A stretch of 64,000 nucleotides of DNA, taken from NCBI GenBank assembly GCA_043755595.1, contig JAYUSQ010000029.1, forward strand, positions 1 through 64,000, given 5' to 3'. This document shows, one piece after another, positions 9,069 to 16,781 of this stretch (positions are counted from its first letter, which is position 1; every line of letters starts with the position of its first letter). The notes under the pieces are model-generated. The model was not told the origin of the DNA. It made no database searches and worked only from the letters and a program-made list of their open reading frames with translations. The position numbers and the translations under genes are program-made. The DNA comes from VFZP01 sp043755595 (GTDB taxonomy: Bacteria > Acidobacteriota > Terriglobia > Bryobacterales > Bryobacteraceae).

Positions 9069-9194
9069 AAGAGCGGGCCGCCGAGGCGATTGCGGATCTT
9101 CAAGCAAGAGGCATCTATGATGAGCAACTGCCAATTGATCCCGCCTAAGGAACTACCGGAGGACATGGGTCTGGAGTCCGAAACTGAGTGTTAA
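9065..9194 (+). pseudogene. Short antitoxin-like gene with a one-base frameshift
   Basis: ATG 9065 overlaps the preceding stop and reads MKERAAEAIADLQARGIYDE then QLPIDPA, stopping at 9146-9148. Skipping the T at 9146 keeps the reading open as KELPEDMGLESETEC to a TAA at 9192-9194, seven bases before the zeta-like start. The joined protein would be about 42 residues. The position directly before a zeta-type kinase gene suggests an antitoxin; the identification comes from context only. Confidence 0.5.
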
Positions 9195-9201
9195 GCGGTA
9201 A

Positions 9202-9795
9202 ATGAGCCGGTTAACTGTCGTAGCCGGCCCTCCAAGTGGCGGCAAGTCAACCGCGCTGGGAGCGGCCTACTTCGCGCCGACGCTGAAGACCCCATACTTC
9301 AACATCCCACGAACGTTGCAAAGAGACTCAACGGTTCAGCTAGAAACATCCCTCTTGAGATGCGCGTCAAAGCCAACCAGGATCTCAAGGAGTTTTGTCA
9401 CGGGCATATTCAGGCCAACAGTCCTTCGCGTTTGAAACGACGCCACGACAGGACTTCGCCATCGGAATGTGCAGCCTGGCTTGGGACTCCGGCTTCGACA
9501 CCCAACTGCATTACATAGCTGCCCCGATAGGATTGCATGTCGCTCGCGTTACGGCAAGAGCCTTGGCGGGTGGCCACGCGGCTTCTGAACAACGATTGCG
9601 GGAGATGCACGCAGCCGGCATGGGCAACTTAACTTGCGCTCCGCTCGAATCGCCTTTGAACATTCTTTCATCTATGACAGCACTGCGAAACGGCTTCGTT
9701 CACTCGTCGAAGCCCGGCAAGGGCAACTTGTTCGCGTCTTGCCGCCAATCCGGGACTGGGCGCACACGGCCCTCCGCGACCTGCTCATTCACTAA
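9202..9795 (+). pseudogene. Zeta-toxin-like P-loop kinase, multiply frameshifted
   Basis: Frame 1 opens MSRLTVVAGPPSGGKSTALG, a Walker A motif placed as in zeta toxins (UDP-GlcNAc kinases). The reading then moves to frame 3 (NGSARNIPLEMRVKANQDLK, EFCHGHIQAN), to frame 2 near 9418 (SFAFETTPRQDFAI, LHYIAAPIGLHVARVTARAL, GGHAASEQRLREMHAAG), and again near 9650 to SFEHSFIYDSTAKRL ending RVLPPIRDWAHTALRDLLIH at 9795. SFAFETT and the RxxRV-type sensor segment are typical of this kinase group. With at least three shifts, no single frame encodes an enzyme, so it is a dead gene. Its end overlaps the tail of the convergent MutS-like gene by 11 bp. Confidence 0.82.
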
Positions 9796-11596
9796 CCTCG
9801 AGCCCCACCGCGCGCATCAGCGCCAAAGCATTCCCCCGTTGAACCACGCCGGGGCGCAAGGTGTAGTCGAATAGCACCTCACCCTCTTTGATCGTGTCGG
9901 CTAGGTTCACGTTGATGGCGCGCGCTCCCATGCGATCGGCCACCTGCGTCAGAGCCAGATCGTGGGTCGTCGCTAAACCTACGGCTCCTTTCGCCACCAA
10001 CCCGTTGAGATAGTTATCGGCTCCTACCGCCCGGTCATGCGAGTTGGTGCCGCTGAGCAATTCGTCCAGGAGAAACAACACGGGCCGGTCGCCTACAGTC
10101 AACTTCTGAATCTGCTTGAGGCGAAGGATCTCGGCGTAGAAGCGGCTGCGCCCTTCCAGCAGCGAATCGGTCGCGCGAATCGAAGCGCCCAGCGCCAACG
10201 CCGAAACGGTCAACGCCCGAGCGCGCACCGGAGCGCCGGCCCACGCAAGGACGGAGTTCAGCCCAACCGCCCGGAGCAGTGTGCTCTTGCCCGACATGTT
10301 CGATCCGCTGATGAGCACAAGCCGTGTCTCGCCCCCGAATCGGACATCGTTCGGCACCGCCTTGCTCTCAGCGATCAACGGATGCGCGAGTCCTTCGGCG
10401 TCAAACAAACTTCCTTCGGAGCGCAGCACGGGAAACATCGCCGCTGGATGTTCGAAGGCAAAGCCGGAGAGCGACGCCAAGGCTTCCAGTTCGGCCACCG
10501 CATCGATCCATCGCCCCATCGCTTCGCCATTCTTGCGCCGCCACGTTTCGATGCGCCAGGAAAATTGTGGGAACCACAGCAAGTAGAACGCTGGCGCGGC
10601 GAACATCTGGTTGCGGCCACTGTCGAGTAGTTCCACCAGTCGCTGCAGGTAGGCGATTTCACTGGCCGCCCCCGACAGCAAGGCGCGCAACTCGATCAAG
10701 CGCGCAGCCCCGAAAGTTTCCCGTTCCAGCCGCCGCATCACGGCGCCCAGCAGAGCCAGGTCCTTAGGACGTGCGCCTAACGCAGCGGTTACGGTCGAGA
10801 TGCCCGCACGCGACATCCAAGTGAGGAGGACCGCGATCAACACACCCAACAAGGGAACGCGCCACGGCCACCAACCTAAACCCCAACCGATCACTGCGAC
10901 GAGGTTGATAGCGCCCGCAATCGGTAGGAGCGCCGCCGCGCCGCTGAAGAACTGCACCGGAGCGGAAGCGCCCCAACCGCGCAGTGACGCCGCGTGTAGC
11001 TCGGCGCGCGCATCGGCCCCTGCCATCGCCAAGTCCTGCCGCAAGTCGATTCGATCCCGTAGATCCTCGACAGCCTTTTGCCGGGCCAACGCTACCTCAA
11101 CCGAGGCTGGAGCTTTCAGCCAATCGGCCAACATCGCTTCGCCTGGCAAAGTACGTGCGGCGGAGATCAACTCAAAAAGCGAACCCGCTCCGAACAAATC
11201 GAGATCTTCGGCATAGACGTGGTCCGCATCGCGAAACGCCTCGCCTGCCGCACCGCGTCCCTGCCAATGCCCCTCGACCCGCTCAAGGCCACGTTCATAA
11301 TAACCAGCCACACGTTCTGCCGCCTGTTGCTTTCGCACCAGCCGCTCATGCAGAATTGCCAGCACGGCGAAGGCTGCCACCGGCGCGAGGATCGCACCAG
11401 CCGTCCACCACTCGCGCCACGCGCCAAAAGCGGAGGCCAGCAGCGCCAAGCCGATCAAGCCGCGCCAAGTACTGAACCGCTCCGATTGAGCCGCATATTG
11501 CGCCGCCTGCGAGCGCCACTCTTCACGACGGCGCCGATACTCGGACTGTGGGTCTATCAAAGGCAAATGATACAATAACCGGTTCGATCTCTCCAT
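9785..11596 (-). CDS. Membrane-anchored MutS-family ATPase
   Basis: The 603-residue protein has an N-terminal region with two hydrophobic helices (about residues 44-80) and another hydrophobic pair near 210-265, a MutS core-like helical middle, and a C-terminal MutS ATPase. Walker A is LISGSNMSGKSTLLRAVG, Walker B VLFLLDELLSGTNSHDR, and the switch His is in ATTHDLALTQV. It lacks the mismatch-recognition domains of MutS1 and the Smr domain of MutS2. The predicted membrane segments make a role in mismatch repair doubtful; the function is unknown. It is divergent from the FAH gene, the two start codons being adjacent. Confidence 0.85.
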   Translation of the reverse strand: MERSNRLLYHLPLIDPQSEYRRRREEWRSQAAQYAAQSERFSTWRGLIGLALLASAFGAWREWWTAGAILAPVAAFAVLAILHERLVRKQQAAERVAGYYERGLERVEGHWQGRGAAGEAFRDADHVYAEDLDLFGAGSLFELISAARTLPGEAMLADWLKAPASVEVALARQKAVEDLRDRIDLRQDLAMAGADARAELHAASLRGWGASAPVQFFSGAAALLPIAGAINLVAVIGWGLGWWPWRVPLLGVLIAVLLTWMSRAGISTVTAALGARPKDLALLGAVMRRLERETFGAARLIELRALLSGAASEIAYLQRLVELLDSGRNQMFAAPAFYLLWFPQFSWRIETWRRKNGEAMGRWIDAVAELEALASLSGFAFEHPAAMFPVLRSEGSLFDAEGLAHPLIAESKAVPNDVRFGGETRLVLISGSNMSGKSTLLRAVGLNSVLAWAGAPVRARALTVSALALGASIRATDSLLEGRSRFYAEILRLKQIQKLTVGDRPVLFLLDELLSGTNSHDRAVGADNYLNGLVAKGAVGLATTHDLALTQVADRMGARAINVNLADTIKEGEVLFDYTLRPGVVQRGNALALMRAVGLEVSE

Positions 11597-12439
11597 ATGA
11601 AACTAGTGACCTTCATCCGTCCCGGCGGTATCCCCGAACCGGGCATCGCTCAGAATGACCAGGTGATTCCGCTCGCTGGAGCCGGGTTTGCCGACGTGAT
11701 TTCGATCGTCGCCGGTGGCTCGGCCGCCCTGTCCCGCGCAGCTGCGGTGACAGCACCAACGATTCCGCTCAGCTCGGTGAAGCTGATGTCGCCGATTCCC
11801 CGCCCGCCGAAGATTATTTGCGTCGGACTGAACTATCGCGACCACGCCATCGAGTCGAACATGCAAATCCCGACAGTGCCAACGATCTTTTGCAAGTTCC
11901 CGACGTCGGTCATCGGACAAGGCGATACCATCGTGCTACCCAAGGCTTCGACTCAGCCCGACTACGAAGCTGAGATGGCGCTTGTCATTGGCAAAGGCGG
12001 CCGCCACATCGCCGCCGAGAAGTGGAAAGACCACGTCTTCGGTTATCTGAATCTGAACGACGTGAGCGCCCGCGATTTCCAACTCGCCACCACGCAATGG
12101 GTCATTGGCAAGACCTTCGATACGTTCTGTCCGATGGGCCCGTACCTGGTCACGGCCGATGAGATCGCAGATCCGCACGCACTCGACATCAGCCTGACGC
12201 TCAACGGCGAAGTGCTGCAGAATTCCAACACGAAGAATCTGATCTTCAACATCCCCGAATTGATTCGGCACCTTTCGTCGGTCTTCACGCTTGAGCCCGG
12301 CGATATCATTTCAACGGGCACGCCCTCCGGGGTGGGCTTTGCACGCAAGCCGCCGATCTACCTCAAGAAGGGCGACACGGTCGTCGTCAAAGTACAAGGG
12401 CTCGGCGAATTGAGCAACCCCGTCACGGTGGAAGACTAG
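11597..12439 (+). CDS. Fumarylacetoacetate hydrolase (FAH) family protein
   Basis: The 280-residue protein has a short N-terminal domain and the FAH catalytic fold from about residue 68. The metal ligands are visible: PDYEAEMALVIGKG supplies Glu124 and Glu126, and YLNLNDVSARD supplies Asp155. The family loop TGTPSGVGFARKPPIYLKKG is also present. Members hydrolyse or isomerise C-C bonds next to beta-diketo acids in aromatic or sugar-acid breakdown (fumarylpyruvate, 2-hydroxyhepta-2,4-dienedioate, ureidoglycolate-like substrates). No other catabolic gene lies nearby, so the substrate is open. Confidence 0.93.
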   Translation: MKLVTFIRPGGIPEPGIAQNDQVIPLAGAGFADVISIVAGGSAALSRAAAVTAPTIPLSSVKLMSPIPRPPKIICVGLNYRDHAIESNMQIPTVPTIFCKFPTSVIGQGDTIVLPKASTQPDYEAEMALVIGKGGRHIAAEKWKDHVFGYLNLNDVSARDFQLATTQWVIGKTFDTFCPMGPYLVTADEIADPHALDISLTLNGEVLQNSNTKNLIFNIPELIRHLSSVFTLEPGDIISTGTPSGVGFARKPPIYLKKGDTVVVKVQGLGELSNPVTVED

Positions 12440-12445
12440 CGGCGG

Positions 12446-13009
12446 GTGCAGCGGCAATACTGGTTCCCTGAGCACTACGCCAGCGCGGTGCAGCGCATGC
12501 GCGTGCCGTTGGGGTTCGCCTTGATCGCCGCTTTCCTGTTCGCGGCCGAACCAAGCCGCTGGTCCATGATCCTGGGCCTGCCATTCGCTGTGGCGGGCCT
12601 CGCGATTCGCGCGTGGGCGGCCGGGCATCTGGCCAAGGATCGATCGTTGGCTACCGGCGGCCCCTACGCTTTCGTGCGCAACCCGCTCTATCTCGGCACT
12701 TTGGTTGGCGCGCTTGGCTGCGCGATTGCATCGGGAGCATGGTGGTTGCCGGTGCTGTTCGGCATAGTATTTTTACTCGTCTACCTTCCGGTGATGGAGC
12801 TTGAAGAGAAGCATCTTTTGCGTGTGCTGCCTGGATCGGCCAACTATGTCGATCGGGTGCCGCTATTTTTCCCGATGAAACCGCCGATCTCGTCACCGGC
12901 GAGATTTGCCGGATCCTTGTACCTCCGCAACGAAGAGTACAAGGCCTTGGGAGCCTTTGCCATTGTCATTGCTTTCCTGGCGTGGCGCGCTGGTTGGCTC
13001 CCGCTCTAG
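12446..13009 (+). CDS. Isoprenylcysteine-carboxyl-methyltransferase-like membrane protein
   Basis: The GTG start at 12446, six bases after the FAH stop, gives 187 residues with about five hydrophobic segments. LATGGPYAFVRNPLYLGTL and VMELEEKHLLRV are the conserved SAM-binding and C-terminal motifs of the ICMT/PEMT family of bacterial membrane methyltransferases. The bacterial substrates are mostly unknown lipids or small hydrophobic molecules. A last helix (LGAFAIVIAFLAWRAGWLPL) follows the family core. Confidence 0.85.
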   Translation: MQRQYWFPEHYASAVQRMRVPLGFALIAAFLFAAEPSRWSMILGLPFAVAGLAIRAWAAGHLAKDRSLATGGPYAFVRNPLYLGTLVGALGCAIASGAWWLPVLFGIVFLLVYLPVMELEEKHLLRVLPGSANYVDRVPLFFPMKPPISSPARFAGSLYLRNEEYKALGAFAIVIAFLAWRAGWLPL

Positions 13010-13738
13010 CCGCTTGTTTGTTCGCGCCCTTGACGCGTTTCGAAGCCGGGCGGTTGAATTCGCGAAGCGCATCCATCCCCACCCATCGCGCTACGCGCTC
13101 CGGCGAGATCGCTAACCGTTGAGCCACTACCTGCGCTGCGGCCTTGAGCGCAGCGTTGCGGCTGCCGATCCGGAGCAGCGCCCAAATTCACGCCTTTCTT
13201 CACAAAATTCCGGTCGTCGACAGCGGGCGCGTTCGATGAGCGGAAGACAGTCGAGGAATTGGCGATCCGTGGCCTTCTTGTCGTGCCCCCGCCAAGCTGG
13301 CCAGCAGCGCAAACGCCGCTCGCTTAATTAACGAACTCCTCGCGCTTGTCGCTCCATTCGAACGACTTTGCTCCATGCGTGCGGCGTACGGTCGAAAAGA
13401 TGAAAGCCGAGGGTGTCGCAAATAGCCCAATTGTCGAAGTCGCGGCGCCAGCGATTCATCTGGGCGGACGTGACCCGGGCCGGCTCATCGGTAAAAGCCG
13501 ACAACATTCGAGCTTCGTATTAACCCGTGGCCCACAGCGCGGCGGCGAGTTCGTGGCTGCGCCCGAGTTGCTTCGCGAGGACCTGAATGTTCGATACGGA
13601 AACGCCGAAAGCTTTGCCGGCGGTGATGCCGAAGCGGATCAGATTATCGAGGTCCCGCGGAGTGCTTTTGCCCTGGAGCCAGGCGAGAGCAAAGGCGACT
13701 TGTTTTTCCAGTTCCATCTTGCTGGGCATGTTTGGCAT
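13010..13738 (-). pseudogene. AlkD-like DNA alkylation repair protein, heavily decayed
   Basis: Reading from ATG 13738 (GGAAG 9 bases upstream), the minus strand gives MELEKQVAFALAWLQGKSTP and NIQVLAKQLGRSHELAAALW, then a TAA at 13520-13522 where homologues continue YEARM. The same frame resumes as YEARMLSAFTDEPARVTSAQ and RDFDNWAICDTLGFHLFDRT. Later pieces lie in other frames: EWSDKREEFV, KRAAFALLASLAG, HDKKATDRQFLDCLPLIERA, DDRNFVKKGVN, and RIGSRNAALKAAAQVVAQRL then ARWVGMDALREF near 13020. In order these make a full HEAT-repeat DNA alkylation repair enzyme. One nonsense codon and at least five frameshifts show that it is dead. Confidence 0.85.
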
Positions 13739-13820
13739 CGCTCGGGCTTCCCGTTCATAATGCGTGAATCCCGAGTGGCTCGTCAAAAGAGATTGAAATC
13801 CGATCGCGGATTCGTCTCGT

Positions 13821-14513
13821 ATGAGCACCATGGCTGACATTTTCATCAATGGGGGCACTGGCTACCTGGGCCGGGAATTGATCCCACACCTGCTCGCGCG
13901 CGGGCATGGCGTGCGATCCATCGTCCGCCCAGGGTCCGAGGGCAAATTGCCACACGGCTGTCCCGCGATATCGGCCGATGCGCTCGATGCCGCGACCTTC
14001 AGCGGTTCCATTGCGCCAGCCGAGACATTCATTCACCTCACGGGCATTCCCAAGCCTGCACCCTGGAAAGAGCGGCAGTTCCGGGCAATCGATCTGGTTT
14101 CCTTGAAGGCTTCCGTGGATGCCGCGGCACGGTCGAAATCGATCCGGCATTTTATTTACGTCAGCGTGGCGCATCCGGCGCCGGTCATGGGCGCCTATGT
14201 CGCCGTCCGCCGGGAGTGCGAGGAATATCTTGCCCAACATTTCGCAGCCCGCACGATCGTGCGCCCCTGGTATGTGCTCGGACCTGGTCATTGGTGGCCC
14301 TATGCGCTGAAGCCTTTCTACGCGCTGGCGGCGCTATCCGGCAAACACCGCGAGAGCGCGGAACGGCTGGGGTTGGTGACGCTGGCGGAGATGACAGGGG
14401 CGTTGGTTCGGGCGGTTGAGACTCCTCCGGAGTCCGCGCGCCTGGTGGACGTTCCGGCGATCCGGCAATACGCAAGAGCTAAAAGGGATAGTCTATTGGG
14501 ATGTCACCCATAG
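13821..14513 (+). CDS. Atypical SDR / NAD(P)-binding epimerase-like protein
   Basis: The 230-residue protein opens with a Rossmann motif, INGGTGYLGRELIPHL (GxxGxxG), followed by the basic IVRPGSEGKLP expected for NADP preference. ETFIHLTGIPKP and KSIRHFIYVSVAHP match atypical SDRs of the NmrA/complex-I-associated kind. The canonical YxxxK is replaced by a looser MGAYVAVRRECEEYL, so oxidoreductase activity is not assured. The last 13 bp overlap the RidA-like gene, suggesting coupled expression. The ATG at 13821 lies about 80 bp from the dead AlkD-like gene on the other strand. Confidence 0.82.
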   Translation: MSTMADIFINGGTGYLGRELIPHLLARGHGVRSIVRPGSEGKLPHGCPAISADALDAATFSGSIAPAETFIHLTGIPKPAPWKERQFRAIDLVSLKASVDAAARSKSIRHFIYVSVAHPAPVMGAYVAVRRECEEYLAQHFAARTIVRPWYVLGPGHWWPYALKPFYALAALSGKHRESAERLGLVTLAEMTGALVRAVETPPESARLVDVPAIRQYARAKRDSLLGCHP

Positions 14514-14872
14514 ACGCACCCGGTTTGCCGCCGAATAACTCGACTTACTCGCAAGGCGTCCGCCTTGGCGGACTGATCTTCGTTTCCGGGCAACTCGGGG
14601 TCGATCCCGTTACCCGCGAGTTGGTGAGTGGAGGCATCCGGGCACAAACGCGCCAAGCCATCGCCAACATCGCGGCGGTGCTCCAGGCGGCCGGCTCCAG
14701 TCTCGCGCAAGTAGGTAAGGTAACGATCTTTATTACGGATTTTGGGCTGCTGCCCTGGATGAACGAAGCGTACGCCGAACTTCTTCCACACCGGCCGGCC
14801 AAGACGACGGTGCAGATCGCGCGGCTCGATAAGAACGCGCTGGTCGAGATCGAAGCGATCGCGGGCGAATAG
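14501..14872 (+). CDS. RidA (YjgF/UK114) superfamily protein lacking the key arginine
   Basis: The 123-residue protein is full length for the family: YSQGVRLGGLIFVSGQLGVD at the N-terminus and VQIARLDKNALVEIEAIAGE at the C-terminus. RidA deaminates reactive enamine/imine intermediates from PLP enzymes using Arg105 (E. coli numbering, in PARSCVEVARL). Here the aligned segment is PAKTTVQIARL, so lysine replaces arginine. Members without this Arg (Rid4-7 type groups) generally lack the standard deaminase activity. Hence I name the fold, not the reaction. It overlaps the SDR gene by 13 bp. Confidence 0.9.
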   Translation: MSPIDAPGLPPNNSTYSQGVRLGGLIFVSGQLGVDPVTRELVSGGIRAQTRQAIANIAAVLQAAGSSLAQVGKVTIFITDFGLLPWMNEAYAELLPHRPAKTTVQIARLDKNALVEIEAIAGE

Positions 14873-14900
14873 GCGAGAAAGGCGTTAGAATCGAGGAAGC

Positions 14901-15482
14901 ATGTCAAGTGTACCGATGCCGAGGATGACGCTGGCGGAGTATCTTGAATTGGAAAACGCCTCGGATGAATGCCATGAATTTTATGGCGGTGAGATATTCA
15001 AGGTCGAGAACGCGACGTTTAGGCATCAAAGGATCGTCGCACGATTCACTTCGGCCGCTTCGCCGGTTCTCGACGCCAACGGCTGTGAACTTCACACGCA
15101 CGGAACGCGTGTCGCTACGTCAGCCGTCAATGGGCTGGTTACCTATCCCGATCTGGTTATTTTTTGCGGTCAGCCGAAGTTTCTTGCAACCGATCCTAAT
15201 ACCCTGCTCAATCCCAAGGCAATCCTCGAAGTACTTTCGCCGTCGACCAAAGATTATGATCGCGGCTCCAAGTTCAAACTGTACCGGGGCATCGCGTCCT
15301 TGGAAGAGTACATCTCCATCCAGCAGGATGCCCCCACCGTCGAACATCACATCAAACAGGCGAACGGCTCTTGGTTGACGTACGATTTGACCGGTCTCGA
15401 TGCAACCCTGCGTCTCTCCTCCGTCCCGCTTGAGATCCCGTTCGCGACGCTCTACAACGGAATCGCATTCGACCCCTCGTAG
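14901..15482 (+). CDS. Uma2 family (DUF820) endonuclease-like protein
   Basis: The 193-residue protein has the PD-(D/E)xK elements of the Uma2 family: YPDLVIFCGQP (Asp), AILEVLSPSTKDYDRGSKF (Glu, and Lys in GSKFKLYRG), and SLEEYISIQQD. The N-terminus MTLAEYLELENAS is typical too. These proteins are common in cyanobacteria, Chloroflexi and Acidobacteria. They are thought to be nucleases on the basis of fold, with no settled role. A second, divergent copy lies at 23817-24428. The gene stands alone between RidA-like and DinB genes. Confidence 0.9.
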   Translation: MSSVPMPRMTLAEYLELENASDECHEFYGGEIFKVENATFRHQRIVARFTSAASPVLDANGCELHTHGTRVATSAVNGLVTYPDLVIFCGQPKFLATDPNTLLNPKAILEVLSPSTKDYDRGSKFKLYRGIASLEEYISIQQDAPTVEHHIKQANGSWLTYDLTGLDATLRLSSVPLEIPFATLYNGIAFDPS

Positions 15483-15515
15483 CCGCCACCCCATTCGTGG
15501 TAAGAATGGGGAATT

Positions 15516-16019
15516 ATGGTTCGACTTGATGCAGTGATCGATTCCTGGAAGTCCATTCGCCGCGACACCGCGCAGGCTTGGCTGGATATGCCCGCCGCCG
15601 ATGCCGAATTCCGGCCGACTCCCGAGGTCATGAAGTACCGGGACCTGGCGATTCACATCCTGAACGCCAGCCACGCGATGATCGCGATGTTGCTGTCTGG
15701 CGAAACCGATTTCGCTCACCCCGGCTTCCGCGAACGGATGCGGGTTCATTTCTTCGACGCCTCGGCTCTCGATGCCGCGGCCCTCGGCAACCAGCTTGAG
15801 ATCGCGCAAGAAGCCGACTCGGCAAAGCTTCAGTCGGTGGCAGACCCCTCGTTTTGGGCTACTTTGATGACCCGCTTCGACGGCACTCGCGTCACGCGCC
15901 TTGAAATGCTACAGTACGCGAAAGAGCATGAGTTAACCCATCGGTCCCAGATGTTCATGTATCTTCGATTGAAGGGCATTGTCCCGCCCACGACCCGGCG
16001 GCGTCTGGCCGCAAAATAA
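15516..16019 (+). CDS. DinB family protein
   Basis: The 167-residue protein is an all-helical DinB/YfiT-type four-helix bundle. The three metal-ligand histidines expected in the family can be picked out: AIHILNASHAM near residue 50 and KEHELTHRSQMFMYLRLKG near 140. Related proteins are thiol-dependent transferases (bacillithiol, mycothiol) or of unknown activity. The name reflects similarity to a DNA-damage-inducible gene and does not prove such a role. There is no obvious operon partner. Confidence 0.87.
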   Translation: MVRLDAVIDSWKSIRRDTAQAWLDMPAADAEFRPTPEVMKYRDLAIHILNASHAMIAMLLSGETDFAHPGFRERMRVHFFDASALDAAALGNQLEIAQEADSAKLQSVADPSFWATLMTRFDGTRVTRLEMLQYAKEHELTHRSQMFMYLRLKGIVPPTTRRRLAAK

Positions 16020-16033
16020 TTTGCGCGAGCCAC

Positions 16034-16061
16034 TTGCAATGAGGGCCCGATCTTGTATAAA
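16034..16061 (+). promoter_or_regulatory. Candidate sigma-70 promoter of the LysW-like operon
   Basis: TTGCAA (16034-16039) and TATAAA (16056-16061) are separated by 16 bases, and lie 51 bp before ATG 16112. The -10 has five of six consensus bases, the -35 four of six. It lies in an AT-rich patch that contrasts with its surroundings. Confidence 0.45.
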
Positions 16062-16111
16062 AAGAAGTTTCGCATTAATGCTATTGCCAACGAGGAGGCA
16101 AGGAATAACCC

Positions 16112-16363
16112 ATGGTGACCTGTCCGAAGTGCGAGTCCGACATCGACGTGGAAGAGGATGAGCTGGACGAAGGCGATGCTATTACCTGCGACGAATGCGG
16201 CAAAACCGTAAAGGTGCTGGGTCTCGATCCGCTCGAACTCGAATCGGACGAAGAAGCTGACGGCGGCGAAGAAGACGAAGATTTCGACGACGAAGACGAA
16301 GAAGACGAGGACGACGAAGAAGACGAAGAAGACGAGGATGACGACAAAGAAGAGGCTTGGTAG
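16112..16363 (+). CDS. LysW-like zinc-ribbon protein with a long acidic tail
   Basis: The 83-residue protein has a four-cysteine zinc ribbon (Cys4, Cys7, Cys26, Cys29) followed by VKVLGLDPLELES. This pattern and spacing resemble LysW, the amino-group carrier protein of lysine/arginine biosynthesis. LysW ends in EDWGE and uses its terminal Glu as the attachment point. This protein instead runs into about 39 residues that are nearly all Asp/Glu and ends in Ala-Trp. The tail is encoded by imperfect GAC-GAA-GAA repeats, suggesting growth by slippage. The gene overlaps the next by 26 bp. No LysX-type ligase lies in the window, so a carrier role is doubtful; a generic zinc ribbon is the alternative. 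Confidence 0.65.
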   Translation: MVTCPKCESDIDVEEDELDEGDAITCDECGKTVKVLGLDPLELESDEEADGGEEDEDFDDEDEEDEDDEEDEEDEDDDKEEAW

Positions 16364-16781
16364 GTTCCACCTGCACGTCCTGGCCGTCCTGGCGATCGGC
16401 GGCTTTTGGTTGGTGGGGGGATTGACCCAGCCCGCCTGGGCGGCGAAAAAGAAGAAAGACAAGCAGACCGGCGCTGCGGTGGTGGGTGCTTCCCCGGCAA
16501 TTTTGGCAGGCTCGGTATTCACCGGAGTTGGATTCGCACTGCCCGGGGCCGAAGTGCTGATCTCACTCGACGGCGCGACTTCATCGAAACAGAGCTGGAA
16601 GGCGGTTTCCGACGCACGCGGCGAATTTTTCGTGAGGCTGCCGCCGGGCCCGGCCAAGTATAATGTGAGTGTGCGGGCGCGCGGCTTGAAGCCGCAGGAA
16701 AAGCGGATCTCTTTCCTGGCCGATGAGCGGCTGGAGCAGAACTTCCTCCTGGAACCCGCCGCGGGGAGCGGAAAACAATGA
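16338..16781 (+). CDS. Secreted transthyretin-like (carboxypeptidase-regulatory-like) protein 1
   Basis: The 147-residue product has a basic start and a clear signal peptide (LHVLAVLAIGGFWLVGGLTQ, then PAWA), then a Lys-rich linker. The mature domain reads FALPGAEVLISLDG, SDARGEFFVRLPPGPAKYNV and SVRARGLKPQEKRISFLA, a single carboxypeptidase-regulatory-like beta sandwich. It begins inside the acidic-tail codons of the LysW-like gene and overlaps the next gene by 4 bp. It is likely periplasmic or surface exposed; no enzyme domain is attached. Confidence 0.8.
   Translation: MTTKKRLGRFHLHVLAVLAIGGFWLVGGLTQPAWAAKKKKDKQTGAAVVGASPAILAGSVFTGVGFALPGAEVLISLDGATSSKQSWKAVSDARGEFFVRLPPGPAKYNVSVRARGLKPQEKRISFLADERLEQNFLLEPAAGSGKQ

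Noticed and set aside
10037..11578. Several open frames of 100-200 codons on the plus strand opposite the MutS-like gene
   Set aside because: They are high-GC antisense shadows with low-complexity Arg/Pro/Ser content and no ribosome sites.
14901..15482. Uma2 gene as part of a restriction or defence system
   Set aside because: No methylase, helicase or other defence gene adjoins either Uma2 copy, so no such system can be supported.
16081..16500. Poly-Ser and Arg/Leu-rich ORFs on the minus strand
   Set aside because: They are the antisense shadow of the acidic-tail codons of the LysW-like gene.
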